The notes under the pieces were generated by a model. That model ran no database searches, had not been told where the DNA came from, and worked only from the letters and a program-made list of their open reading frames with translations. A stretch of DNA of 64,000 nucleotides from Roseiarcus sp963774195 (lineage in GTDB: Bacteria > Pseudomonadota > Alphaproteobacteria > Rhizobiales > Beijerinckiaceae), in the NCBI GenBank assembly GCA_963774195.1, contig CAVZDY010000001.1, positions 310,001 to 374,000 on the forward strand, given 5' to 3'. Position numbers and translations under genes: made by a program. Shown here piece after piece: positions 41,462-50,170 of the stretch; positions within the stretch are counted from its first letter, which is position 1, and the number at the start of each line of letters is the position of its first letter.

Positions 41462-42841
41462 CTATTCGGCCGGCTGGGCGCTAGCGTCCCAACCCGGGCG
41501 GGTTTCATCAGTGATTTCGTGATGCGGAGCCGCGTCGGGACCTTTGGCGATGATCCGTGCGGCGTAGTAGCAGACCGCGACCAGAAGGAGGCTGTAGAGG
41601 ACGACGAACACCGCCATCGAGGTCGCGACCTCCGGCGTTGTCAACGGCGACGCGGAATGCGCCGTGCGCAACAGGCCATAGACGGTCCAAGGCTGGCGTC
41701 CTTCCTCGGTGACGGTCCACCCGGCGAGCACCGCGATGAAACCGGCTGGCGTCATGGCGACCGCCACCTTGTGGAACCAGCGCGTCGTAAAGAGGCGTCC
41801 CTTCCGACGAAGCAGGAGCCCGGACAAGGCGACGCCGACCATCGCGAAGCCGAGGCCCGCCATGATGCGGAACGCGAAGAAAATCGGCAGCACATAGGGA
41901 CGCTGATCGGCTGGGAAGTCCTTCAGGCCCTCGATCGTTCCGTGCAAGCTATGGGTGAGAATGATGCTGCCAAGGTAGGGGACCTCGATGTTGAAGTGGT
42001 TGGTCGCAGCCGCTTGGTCGGGAATCGCAAAGAGGGTCAGCGGGACTTCGCTGCGCGTGTTCCAACGGGCTTCGATGGCGGCGAGCTTCGCCGGCTGGTG
42101 CTCGCGCGTGTTGAGCCCGTGCATGTCGCCGAGCGCAATTTGCACCGGCGCCAGGATCAGCGCCGCCCACAAAGCGGTGGAAAATCCCGCACGGGCGAAG
42201 TCGAGGCTGCGCCCACGCAGGAGATACCAAGCCGACACCCCGGCCACGACGAAGGTCGCGGTGAGGAAGCTTGCACAGACCATATGCGCAATGCGGTAGG
42301 GCATCGACGGATTGAAGATCGTCTTCATCCAATCCACCACGACGAAGTGGTGGCTGGGGTCGAGGATCGTACCGGCGGGCGTCTGCATCCAGCTGTTGGC
42401 GACAAGGATCCAGAAGGTGCTGATGATCGTGCCGAGCGCGACCATCGAGGAGGCGAAGAAATGGATTCTGGGTCCTACCCGCTCGAGGCCGAACAGCATG
42501 ACGCCTATGAATCCGGCCTCCAGGAAGAAGGCGGTCAGCGTCTCCGCCGTCAGGAGCGGACCGAGCACGCCGCCGACCATGTCGGCGTAGTTGCTCCAAT
42601 TGGTGCCGATCTGATAGGCGAGCACGACGCCGGTTACGACGCCGACTCCGAATGCGAGCGCGAAGAGCCGCATCCAGAAATCCATCAGTTGCCGATAGAC
42701 GGGCTTGCCCGTCGTCAACCATAGCGCTTCGAAGAGAACGACGAATGTGGAGAGGCCGATGGTTAGAGACGGCCATAGGATGTGAAAGCCAATAGTAAAG
42801 CCGAATTGGGCTCTGGCGATCGTCACGGGATCGATTGTCAC
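41462..42841 (-). CDS. cydA: Cytochrome bd-type quinol oxidase subunit I
   Basis: Haem-carrying subunit. 459 residues from GTG 42841 (MTIDPVTIARAQFGFTIGFH). His20 in GFHILWP should be a haem ligand; the quinol-site block is GWTVTEEGRQPWTVYGLLRT and the Met ligand lies in AFRIMAGLGFAMVG. The Q-loop between helices 6 and 7 is short, which places it with the CioA (cyanide-insensitive) type rather than E. coli CydA. The promoter lies in the 236-bp gap to ecm, where a GCAACAATC motif occurs. Confidence 0.94.
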   Translation of the reverse strand: MTIDPVTIARAQFGFTIGFHILWPSLTIGLSTFVVLFEALWLTTGKPVYRQLMDFWMRLFALAFGVGVVTGVVLAYQIGTNWSNYADMVGGVLGPLLTAETLTAFFLEAGFIGVMLFGLERVGPRIHFFASSMVALGTIISTFWILVANSWMQTPAGTILDPSHHFVVVDWMKTIFNPSMPYRIAHMVCASFLTATFVVAGVSAWYLLRGRSLDFARAGFSTALWAALILAPVQIALGDMHGLNTREHQPAKLAAIEARWNTRSEVPLTLFAIPDQAAATNHFNIEVPYLGSIILTHSLHGTIEGLKDFPADQRPYVLPIFFAFRIMAGLGFAMVGVALSGLLLRRKGRLFTTRWFHKVAVAMTPAGFIAVLAGWTVTEEGRQPWTVYGLLRTAHSASPLTTPEVATSMAVFVVLYSLLLVAVCYYAARIIAKGPDAAPHHEITDETRPGWDASAQPAE

Positions 42842-42945
42842 GGGACCAGTTCCTCAAGTTTCGATGACAACCCACTTTGGGCGTCGTGGATAGCGAAACG
42901 AGTAACACTGGCCGGACAAGGCGCGTCAGGCCTTGCAAGCGGAAA

Positions 42946-42954
42946 GATTGTTGC
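42946..42954 (-). promoter_or_regulatory. GCAACAATC motif, copy 3 (upstream of cydA)
   Basis: Reverse-strand GTCCTGCAACAATCTTTCCG, about 105 bp before the cydA start. Shares TCCTGCAACAATC with the mobB/LysR site. No FNR-type TTGAT-N4-ATCAA box is visible in the same gap. Confidence 0.4.
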
Positions 42955-43077
42955 AGGACGGGGGCTTATATTTCGCTGCCGCCCGCTAGCGCCCTGTCTT
43001 TCCCGCACATCTAGCCCATCTCTTACTTTTCTGTAATTGTTGCTGTGCACAAAACCCCGTGAAGAGAGAGCGCGCGG

Positions 43078-45085
43078 ATGCAGGCGACCGGACGATCAGA
43101 GACGGCAGACAAACCCTGGATTTTCCGCACCTACGCCGGCCATTCGACCGCGCTCGAATCCAACCGTCTCTATCGCGCCAATCTCGCCAAGGGCCAGACG
43201 GGGCTCTCCATCGCCTTCGATCTGCCGACCCAGACGGGCTACGACAGCGATCATCCGCTCGCGCGCGGCGAAGTCGGCAAGGTCGGCGTCGCGATCTCGC
43301 ATATCGGCGACATGCGCGCGTTGTTCGACGGCATCCCGCTCGCCTCGATGAACACGTCGATGACAATCAACGCGACGGCGCCCTGGCTGATGGCGCTCTA
43401 TATCGCCATCGCCGATGAACAGGGCGCGCCGCGCGCTGCGCTCGCCGGCACGACGCAGAACGACATCATCAAGGAATACCTCTCGCGCGGCTCTTACGTT
43501 TTTCCGCCCGCGCCGTCGCTGCGCCTCACCAAGGACCTCATCCTGTTCTGCGCGCGCGAGGCGCCGAAGTGGAACCCGATGAATGTCTGCTCCTATCATT
43601 TGCAGGAGGCCGGGGCGACGCCGGTCCAGGAGCTGAGCTACGCGCTGGCGACCGCGGTCGCGGTGCTCGATCGCGTGCGCGATTCCGGCGAGGTCGACGT
43701 GGAGGGCTTCGCCAATGTCGTCGGCGGCCTCTCCTTCTTCGTCAACGCGGGCATGCGCTTCGTCACCGAACTGGCGAAGATGCGCGCCTTCACGGAGCTC
43801 TGGGACAAGATCACGCGCGAGCGCTACGGCGTCGCCGATCCCGCCAAGCGCCGGTTTCGCTATGGCGTGCAGGTCAATTCGCTGGGCCTCACCGAACAGC
43901 AGCCGGAGAACAACGCCTACCGCATCCTCATCGAGATGTTGTCGGTCGTGCTCTCGAAGAAGGCGCGCGCCCGCGCGGTGCAATTGCCGGCCTGGAACGA
44001 GGCGCTCGGCCTGCCGCGCCCGTTCGACCAGCAGTGGTCGCTGCGATTGCAGCAGATCATGGCCTTCGAGACCGATCTGCTGGAATACGAAGACTTGTTC
44101 GACGGCAGCGCCGTCATCGAGGAGCGCGTCGCCGCGCTCAAACGCGAGGCGATGGCCGAGCTCGCCGCGATCGACGCGATGGGCGGCGCGATCGCGGCGA
44201 TCGAATCTGGCGAGATGAAGCGCAAGCTCGTCGAGTCGAACACGCGGCGTCTCGAATCAATCGAACGCGGCGAACAACGCGTCGTCGGCGTCAATTGCTT
44301 CACGTCGAGCGAGCCTTCGCCCTTGATGGCGGGCGAGAGCGTCATCATGGCGGCTTCGCCCGAGGTCGAGGCCGAGCAGATCGCGCGGCTTCAGGCTTGG
44401 CGCGCTCAGCGCGACGAGGTGCGCGTCGCGGCTGCGCTCGCAGATCTGCGCGCCGCCGCAAAGAGCGGCGCCAACATCATGCCGGCCTCGATCGAGGCCG
44501 CAAAGGCGGGCGCCACCACAGGCGAATGGGGCGCGGCGCTACGCGCCGAATTCGGCGAATATCGCGCGCCGACCGGCGTTTCCGGACGAGCCCGCCAAGA
44601 GTTCGGCCGACCTCGATCCGCTGCGCGGCGAGGTCGAGCGCGTGTCGCTCAAGCTCGGCCATCGCTTGAAACTGCTGGTCGGCAAGCCGGGCCTCGACGG
44701 GCATTCCAACGGCGCCGAGCAGATCGCCGTGCGCGCCGCCGACGCCGGCATCGAGGTCGTCTACGACGGCATCAGGCTGACGCCGCAGGAAATCGTCGAG
44801 CGCGCCAAAGCGGGCGTCGACTGTGTCGGCCTGTCGATCCTCTCAGGCTCGCATGTCGCCATGACGCGCGAGGTGCTCGCCTTGCTGCGACAGGCGGGGC
44901 TTTCGCACCTACCGGTCGTCGTCGGCGGCATCATTCCGCCTGAGGACGCCGAGCGGCTGCGCGCCGAAGGGGTCGCGGGGGTTTACACACCAAAGGATTT
45001 CGCCATCAACGGCATTATCGGCGACATTGTCGCCAAGGTGGAAGGCGCCTTCGACGCCCGGCCGCCGAACCAATCGGGACGTTGA
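43078..45085 (+). CDS. ecm: Ethylmalonyl-CoA mutase (MeaA type), frameshifted
   Basis: Coenzyme B12-dependent mutase of the ethylmalonyl-CoA pathway (ethylmalonyl-CoA to methylsuccinyl-CoA). The N-terminal frame from ATG 43078 has DKPWIFRTYAGHSTALESNR, TGLSIAFDLPTQTGYDSDHP and NPMNVCSYHLQEAGATPVQE, matching MeaA rather than MutB. After FGEYRAPTG (about 44577-44583) the frame moves by one base. The new frame reads FPDEPAKSSADLDPLRGEVE and then the B12 domain LVGKPGLDGHSNGAEQ (D-x-H-x-x-G), LSILSGSH and VVVGGIIPPEDA, ending at 45085. Corrected length about 668 residues. Uncorrected, the B12-binding domain would be lost. Confidence 0.92.
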
Positions 45086-45086
45086 A

Positions 45087-45293
45087 ATGTCACAATCGGA
45101 TCAAGACCCGGGGGAGCCCGAGGGCAACCAGCGCGGCGCCGTGATCGCCCTGCTGTTCGTCCTCGTGCTGGCGCTCGGCGGCTACTGGCTCTTCAACGCG
45201 CTCCAGCATCACAACGAGATCGACAACTGCATCGCCTCGGGCCGACGCAATTGCACCGGCGATCTCCTCCATCCCGATGCGCCCGCGCAGTAA
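45087..45293 (+). CDS. Small single-span membrane protein downstream of ecm
   Basis: A 68-residue protein from ATG 45087, one base after the ecm stop. It has a hydrophilic N-terminus (MSQSDQDPGEPEGNQRG), one membrane helix (AVIALLFVLVLALGGYWLF) and a short outside tail with two Cys (DNCIASGRRNCTGD) that could form a disulfide. Similar short proteins with an R-x-N-C motif occur in Rhizobiales, but no function is known to me. Tight spacing suggests co-transcription with ecm. Confidence 0.7.
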   Translation: MSQSDQDPGEPEGNQRGAVIALLFVLVLALGGYWLFNALQHHNEIDNCIASGRRNCTGDLLHPDAPAQ

Positions 45294-45484
45294 GGCGTGA
45301 CGCGACCGGCTTGAGACATTGCAGCGAGCGCGGCCAACCGCGCGACGCCGAATCCGTCCAAATTGCAGACGCATTTCGAGCGGATAAACGCGCCGGCGCG
45401 TCAGCGAATTCCTGCGCTTGGCTACGCCAGTCGCGCGAACGAGATCGGTATTCGCGACGCGCCTTTACGGCTCCGCCCGACGCC

Positions 45485-46654
45485 TTGATCGACAAGTCTT
45501 TCGCGCTGTCCGCGCCGGCGAAGCTGCAAGGCATTCTCCTCGATTTTTGGCAGCGTCCCATGCCAGTCGATGGCGGCCAGTTCTTCGGCGATGTCGGGCT
45601 CCCTGGACCGGACGGCGGCAATGGCGGCAAAATTCTGATGCTGCCCCCCGATTACACCGGCGAGACGCCAAGGGGCTTCTATGTCTATCGCTCCGGCACC
45701 AATAGCGTCTTCATATTCCTGCGATCCTTCTATCAGGACCCCAAAAATACGACGCCGGCCGTCGAGGTGATGAAGCGCTCGCGCATCTATCCGTTTGACC
45801 AGAAGACGTCCGCGAAGCCGATGAGCTTCCCTGACGCCTCTGGCAAATCGTTGGACATGCTTCCGCGCAACAGCATCGCCGCGTTTGAGCAACTCAAACA
45901 GCTGCTCGACGCCGAGGGGACGAACCTTGCCGACCCGGACTGGCTCGGCATGCTCGCGGGTATCGGCATTGCGCCTGACCGGCCGTTCAAGCCGGACGAC
46001 AGGACGCGCGGCATTTTGGATGCCGCGGCCAGGACGGCCTACAAGATGAGCCGGGTTATCGGCCTCGAGAGTGGCGTCGACGGCGCCGATTTCCGCGTCT
46101 ACGCGGATCGCAAGTGGCTCAACCCTGTCAATAACATGCGGTCGCGGTGGCCGAACCCTGCCGTTGACCTGAGCTTCTTGAAGACGGGCGGCGACTATCG
46201 CGCGCTGGCGGCGCGCGTCTGGTTCTTTACGAATTACTACTCGATCAGCCCCGGAATGGTGTCGATGACGCCGGGCAAAGGCGCATTCTACATGATTGCT
46301 TTCGAGGACGCCGACGGCAGCCCGCTCGTCGGCGACCACAGCTACAAGGTGAACCTGCCGAAGGACATCCCCGCCGAACTGTTCTGGTCGGTTACTCTCT
46401 ACGAGGCGGAGAACGCTTCCGGTCTCGATAACGGCCAGCCATTCCCGTCGCTTGGCAAGTTGGACAAGCCGGCGAAAAACGCCGACGGCGGGATGGATGT
46501 GTACATCGCTCCGAAAGCGCCCGCAGGCAAAGAAGGCAATTGGGTCGCCACGGCGCCCGGCAGAGGCTTTTTCGCGATCCTCAGACTTTACGTACCGACC
46601 GCGCAGGCAATCGATGGCAGTTGGAAGCCCGGCGACATCGAAAAAGTGATCTGA
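45485..46654 (+). pseudogene. DUF1254/DUF1214 protein lacking its N-terminal part
   Basis: Similarity begins at about SFALSAPAKLQGILLDFWQR and covers the C-terminal half of DUF1254 (GPDGGNGGKILMLPPDYTGE, GFYVYRSGTNSVFIFLRSF) and a whole DUF1214 (RALAARVWFFTNYYSISPGM, LPKDIPAELFWSVTLYEAEN). Full-length relatives start with a signal peptide and ~100-150 more DUF1254 residues, including the NxDTLY-type block. I find none of this in any frame of 45294-45484, which is too short to hold it. A 389-residue product from TTG 45485 is possible, but it is more likely a 5'-truncated gene. Confidence 0.7.
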
Positions 46655-46761
46655 AGGCCGCCGGAGCGGCGGCTCGGCTTGACGCAATAATGCCGCGAGC
46701 TTGCGCGAGCATCAGATCGCAACCGCTCTTACGACCTGATCTGGCAGCATTCGCCTCGCCC

Positions 46762-48996
46762 ATGGCTCGCAACCATCGCCCCCTTCTGCGAGTCCTCCTC
46801 TTGGGCCTCGCCGTCGCCTTGCCCGCTCTCGCCGCTGCGGCGGCGGGACCGTCGCATCCATGGGACGATCGCTCGTTGCCTCCCGCAAAGCGCGCGGAAC
46901 TGGCGCTTGCCGAGATGACGCAATCGGAGAAACTGCGCCTCGTTCATGGCGGCCTCGGTGCGCCCTGGGGCGGCGCCGGCAAGCCGACGGGGGCGGTCGG
47001 CTCGGCCGGCTATGTGCCAAGCGTTCCCCGTCTCGGCATTCCCGCCCTCCAGGAAACCGACGCCGAACTCGGCGTCGCCAATCCCGGCCATATCCGGCCC
47101 GGCGACACCGCGACGGCGATGCCCTCCAATCTCGCGCTCGCTTCGAGCTTCGATCCCGCGCTCGCGCGTCGCCAGGGTGAGGCGGTCGGCGCCGAAGCGC
47201 GGGCCAAGGGATTTTCCGTGCTGCTCGGCGGGGCCGTGAACCTGATCCGCGATCCGCGCGGCGGCCGCGGCTTCGAGTATTTTTCCGAGGATCCGTTGCT
47301 CTCCGGCGTGATGGCGGGCAGCGCGGTGGCGGGCGCGCAAAGCCGCCATCTCATCTCGACCGTCAAGCATTTCGCGCTGAACTCCCAGGAGACCGATCGC
47401 GTTGTGCTCAACGTGCGCATCGACCCCGCCGCGGCGCGCGAATCCGATCTGCTCGCCTTCGAGATCGCGATCGAGACGGGCGACCCCGGCGCCGTGATGT
47501 GCGCCTACAATCAGGTCAACGGCGCTTACGCCTGCGAGAACGACTGGCTGCTCAATCAAGTCCTCAAAGGCGATTGGCGCTATTCCGGCTTCGTGATGTC
47601 GGATTGGGGCGCCGTCCATTCGACCGTGCGCGCCGCGATGGCGGGCCTCGACCAAGAGTCGGGAGAACAACTCGACACCGAGAATTTCTTCGAGGCGCCG
47701 CTGGCGCTCGCCGTTCGCAACGGCGCGGTCCCGCAGGCGAGGCTCGACGACATGGCGCGACGCATCCTGACCTCGATCTTCGCCAACGGGCTCTACGACG
47801 ACCCGCCGCGGGCGCAGCCGACCGATTCCAATTCCAGCGACCAAGTCGCGCTCGACGTCGCCCGCGAAGGCGTCGTGCTGCTGAAGAACGACGGCCTGCT
47901 GCCTCTCTCGAAAGACGTGCGACGGATCGTCGTCATCGGCGCGAACGCCGACAAGGGGGTGCTGTCGGGCGGCGGATCGTCGCAAGTCTTCCCCCGCGGC
48001 GGCGTCGCCGCGCTCGTTCCGACGCAAGACAAGCAGGGCGCGCTGCTATTCGATCCATCGTCGCCGCTGGAGGCGATCCGTCGCCAGGCTCCTCTAGCGC
48101 AAGTCGTCTTCGACGACGGGACCGATCCCGAGCGGGCGGCGCGGCTCGCCGCCGGCGCCGATGTCGCAATCGTCTTCGTCGACCGATGGATGACGGAAAC
48201 CGCCGACGCGGCGGATCTCTCGCTCCCCAATGCGCAGGATCGCCTGATCGAAGCGGTTACGCGCGCCAATCCGCGCACCGTGGGCGCGCTCGAGACGGGG
48301 GGCGCCGTGCGGATGCCCTGGCTCGCGGGGACGTCGGCGGTACTGGAGGCTTGGTATTCCGGCCAGAAGGGCGGCGAAGCGATCGCCGACATCCTGTTCG
48401 GCGTGGTCAACCCGTCGGGCCGGCTGCCCGTCACCTTTCCCGCCGACGAGTCGCAGCTTCCCCACCCGCGCCTGCCGGGCGATCCGAAGGCCGCGCCGCC
48501 CGGTCCAGTCGGGCGCGGCGGGCGGTACGGCGAGATCATCCCGGCCGACTATGACGAGGGTGCGCTGGTCGGCTACAAGTGGTTCGCCGCACGGCGTGAG
48601 AGCCCGCTTTTCCCCTTCGGCTTCGGCCTCTCCTATACGCGCTTCGCGCTACGGGACTTTTCCGTCACGACGATCGACGGCGCCGTCACCGCGAGCTTCA
48701 CAGTCCGCAACACCGGCGATCGGGAAGGCGCGACGACGCCGCAGGTCTATCTTACCGGCTCGGACGGCGCGGAACTCCCCATGCGGCTCGCGGGATGGAC
48801 TCGGCTGAGCCTCAAGCCCGGCGAAGAGACGCGCGTGACGACGGCAATCGATCCGCGCCTATTCGCCCGCTTCGACGAAAAGCAGCGGCGCTGGGTCATC
48901 GCGCCCGGCCTCTATCGCTTCGGCGCCGGCTTCGACGCCGAGCATCGCGATCAAGAAGCGAGCTTACACCTCGGCGCCGCGACGATGGCGCCTTAG
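46762..48996 (+). CDS. Glycoside hydrolase family 3 (beta-glucosidase type), secreted
   Basis: Exported glycosidase of 744 residues from ATG 46762 (MARNHRPLLRVLLLGLAVAL, a signal peptide). GH3 N-terminal barrel with SSFDPALARRQGEAVGAEAR, DPRGGRGFEYFSEDPLLSG, STVKHFALNSQE and the nucleophile Asp in FVMSDWGAVHSTVR. Then the C-terminal sandwich domain (IVVIGANADKGVLSGGGSSQ) and a fibronectin-III-like end (FPFGFGLSYTRFALRDFSV). The frame is open upstream to 46540 but that part is antisense-like. Substrate could be a beta-glucoside or beta-xyloside. Confidence 0.92.
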   Translation: MARNHRPLLRVLLLGLAVALPALAAAAAGPSHPWDDRSLPPAKRAELALAEMTQSEKLRLVHGGLGAPWGGAGKPTGAVGSAGYVPSVPRLGIPALQETDAELGVANPGHIRPGDTATAMPSNLALASSFDPALARRQGEAVGAEARAKGFSVLLGGAVNLIRDPRGGRGFEYFSEDPLLSGVMAGSAVAGAQSRHLISTVKHFALNSQETDRVVLNVRIDPAAARESDLLAFEIAIETGDPGAVMCAYNQVNGAYACENDWLLNQVLKGDWRYSGFVMSDWGAVHSTVRAAMAGLDQESGEQLDTENFFEAPLALAVRNGAVPQARLDDMARRILTSIFANGLYDDPPRAQPTDSNSSDQVALDVAREGVVLLKNDGLLPLSKDVRRIVVIGANADKGVLSGGGSSQVFPRGGVAALVPTQDKQGALLFDPSSPLEAIRRQAPLAQVVFDDGTDPERAARLAAGADVAIVFVDRWMTETADAADLSLPNAQDRLIEAVTRANPRTVGALETGGAVRMPWLAGTSAVLEAWYSGQKGGEAIADILFGVVNPSGRLPVTFPADESQLPHPRLPGDPKAAPPGPVGRGGRYGEIIPADYDEGALVGYKWFAARRESPLFPFGFGLSYTRFALRDFSVTTIDGAVTASFTVRNTGDREGATTPQVYLTGSDGAELPMRLAGWTRLSLKPGEETRVTTAIDPRLFARFDEKQRRWVIAPGLYRFGAGFDAEHRDQEASLHLGAATMAP

Positions 48997-49135
48997 GCCC
49001 ATTGCATTTGTCGAACTTCCCCGTCATCCCGAGGGAGGAGACAATCGGACGGCAAACACGCCCGAAGACAGGCGCGACGAATCTCGCCTGCAACTACGGA
49101 GGGGGCGCATTTACGGGTCTGAAAGTAGAGGCGTC

Positions 49136-50065
49136 GTGGCGCTGCCTTCGCTGAGACAATTGGGATATCTCGTCGCTCTCTACGAGCACCAACATTTCAG
49201 TCGCGCCGCGGAGGCCTGCAATGTGACGCAGTCCACGCTGTCGGCCGGCTTGAAGGAGCTCGAATCGGTGCTCGGCATGAATCTGGTCGAGCGCACGCGA
49301 AGGGTCGTCGTCTTTACGCCGGCGGGCGTCGGAGTCGTGCGACGCGCGCAAGACCTTCTGCTGCGGGCCAGAGAAATTGCGCTTCTCGACGTTGCGTCGC
49401 TTTCCGGCGTCCTGCAGCTGAGCGTCATTCCGACCATCGCGCCCTTTCTTCTCTCCCCCATTCTGACTGGAATCCGCCAGCTCCATCCCGAACTGGAGCT
49501 TCAGGTGCACGAGGAAATCAGCCAGGACGGCTGCGCGGGACTGTCCAGCGGCATCCGCGACTGCGTGGTGCTGGCGCTGCCCTATGAATGCGGCGAATTC
49601 GAATACGCCACCCTCTTCGACGATCCCATCCTCGTGGCCTTGCGGGCAGACGATCCACTCGCCCAGGCCGAGCGGATCGATCCTTCCGACCTGCCGCATG
49701 ACCGGCTCGTGCTGATGCAGGACGGCCATTGTCTGCGCGACCAGGCGCTCAAGGCCTGCGGGCGCCCGGACCACCGGCCGAAGGCTCCATGGGGTGCATC
49801 CATCCATACGCTGATCCAACTCGTCGACGCCGGCTATGGGGTCGCGTTGGCGCCGCAACTGGCGATCGAACGCGGCGTCATCACGGGAACCAACGTCGTC
49901 GTTCGGCCGCTCGGAGACGAAGACGTGCGACGTGTTGTCGCAGTCGCCTGGCGGCGCAACAGTCCGCGCGCCGATGGTTTCGCCCGTCTCGCGCTAGACT
50001 CTTCGACAAATATGCGTGGAAGAAGGACTGGCGAGGCCGACGTAATCACGTCTGCGTGTTCCTGA
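49136..50065 (+). CDS. oxyR: Hydrogen peroxide-sensing regulator OxyR
   Basis: LysR-family activator of peroxide defence, 309 residues from GTG 49136. Winged helix HFSRAAEACNVTQSTLSAGL; redox block LMQDGHCLRDQALKACG. The two reactive cysteines fall at residues 199 and 208, the same numbers as in E. coli OxyR. It stands 105 bp upstream of katB in the same direction, so katB-ankB are the obvious targets and oxyR may be autoregulated. Confidence 0.95.
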   Translation: MALPSLRQLGYLVALYEHQHFSRAAEACNVTQSTLSAGLKELESVLGMNLVERTRRVVVFTPAGVGVVRRAQDLLLRAREIALLDVASLSGVLQLSVIPTIAPFLLSPILTGIRQLHPELELQVHEEISQDGCAGLSSGIRDCVVLALPYECGEFEYATLFDDPILVALRADDPLAQAERIDPSDLPHDRLVLMQDGHCLRDQALKACGRPDHRPKAPWGASIHTLIQLVDAGYGVALAPQLAIERGVITGTNVVVRPLGDEDVRRVVAVAWRRNSPRADGFARLALDSSTNMRGRRTGEADVITSACS

Positions 50066-50080
50066 TCGAATGCGTCGATC
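50064..50080. promoter_or_regulatory. Inverted repeat between oxyR and katB
   Basis: GATCGA (50064-50069) and TCGATC (50075-50080) form a 6-bp inverted repeat that starts at the oxyR stop codon, about 90 bp before katB. It could be part of an operator for katB. It does not fit the full four-part OxyR consensus well, so I hold it as tentative. Confidence 0.25.
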
Positions 50081-50170
50081 AGCGTCTATCGATTTATTCG
50101 TTTCTCTCCACGACCAACGAATTCTAAATCTAGCCTTCCTTCGTGATCCACACGACGAGGATGCTTGATC

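Noticed and set aside
42842..43077. FNR/Anr box upstream of cydA
   Set aside because: I looked for TTGAT-N4-ATCAA and found no acceptable match.
44642..45085. Separate small B12-binding mutase subunit
   Set aside because: The frame joins the upstream mutase domain at a one-base shift, and the GTG has no ribosome-binding site. MeaA relatives are single-chain.
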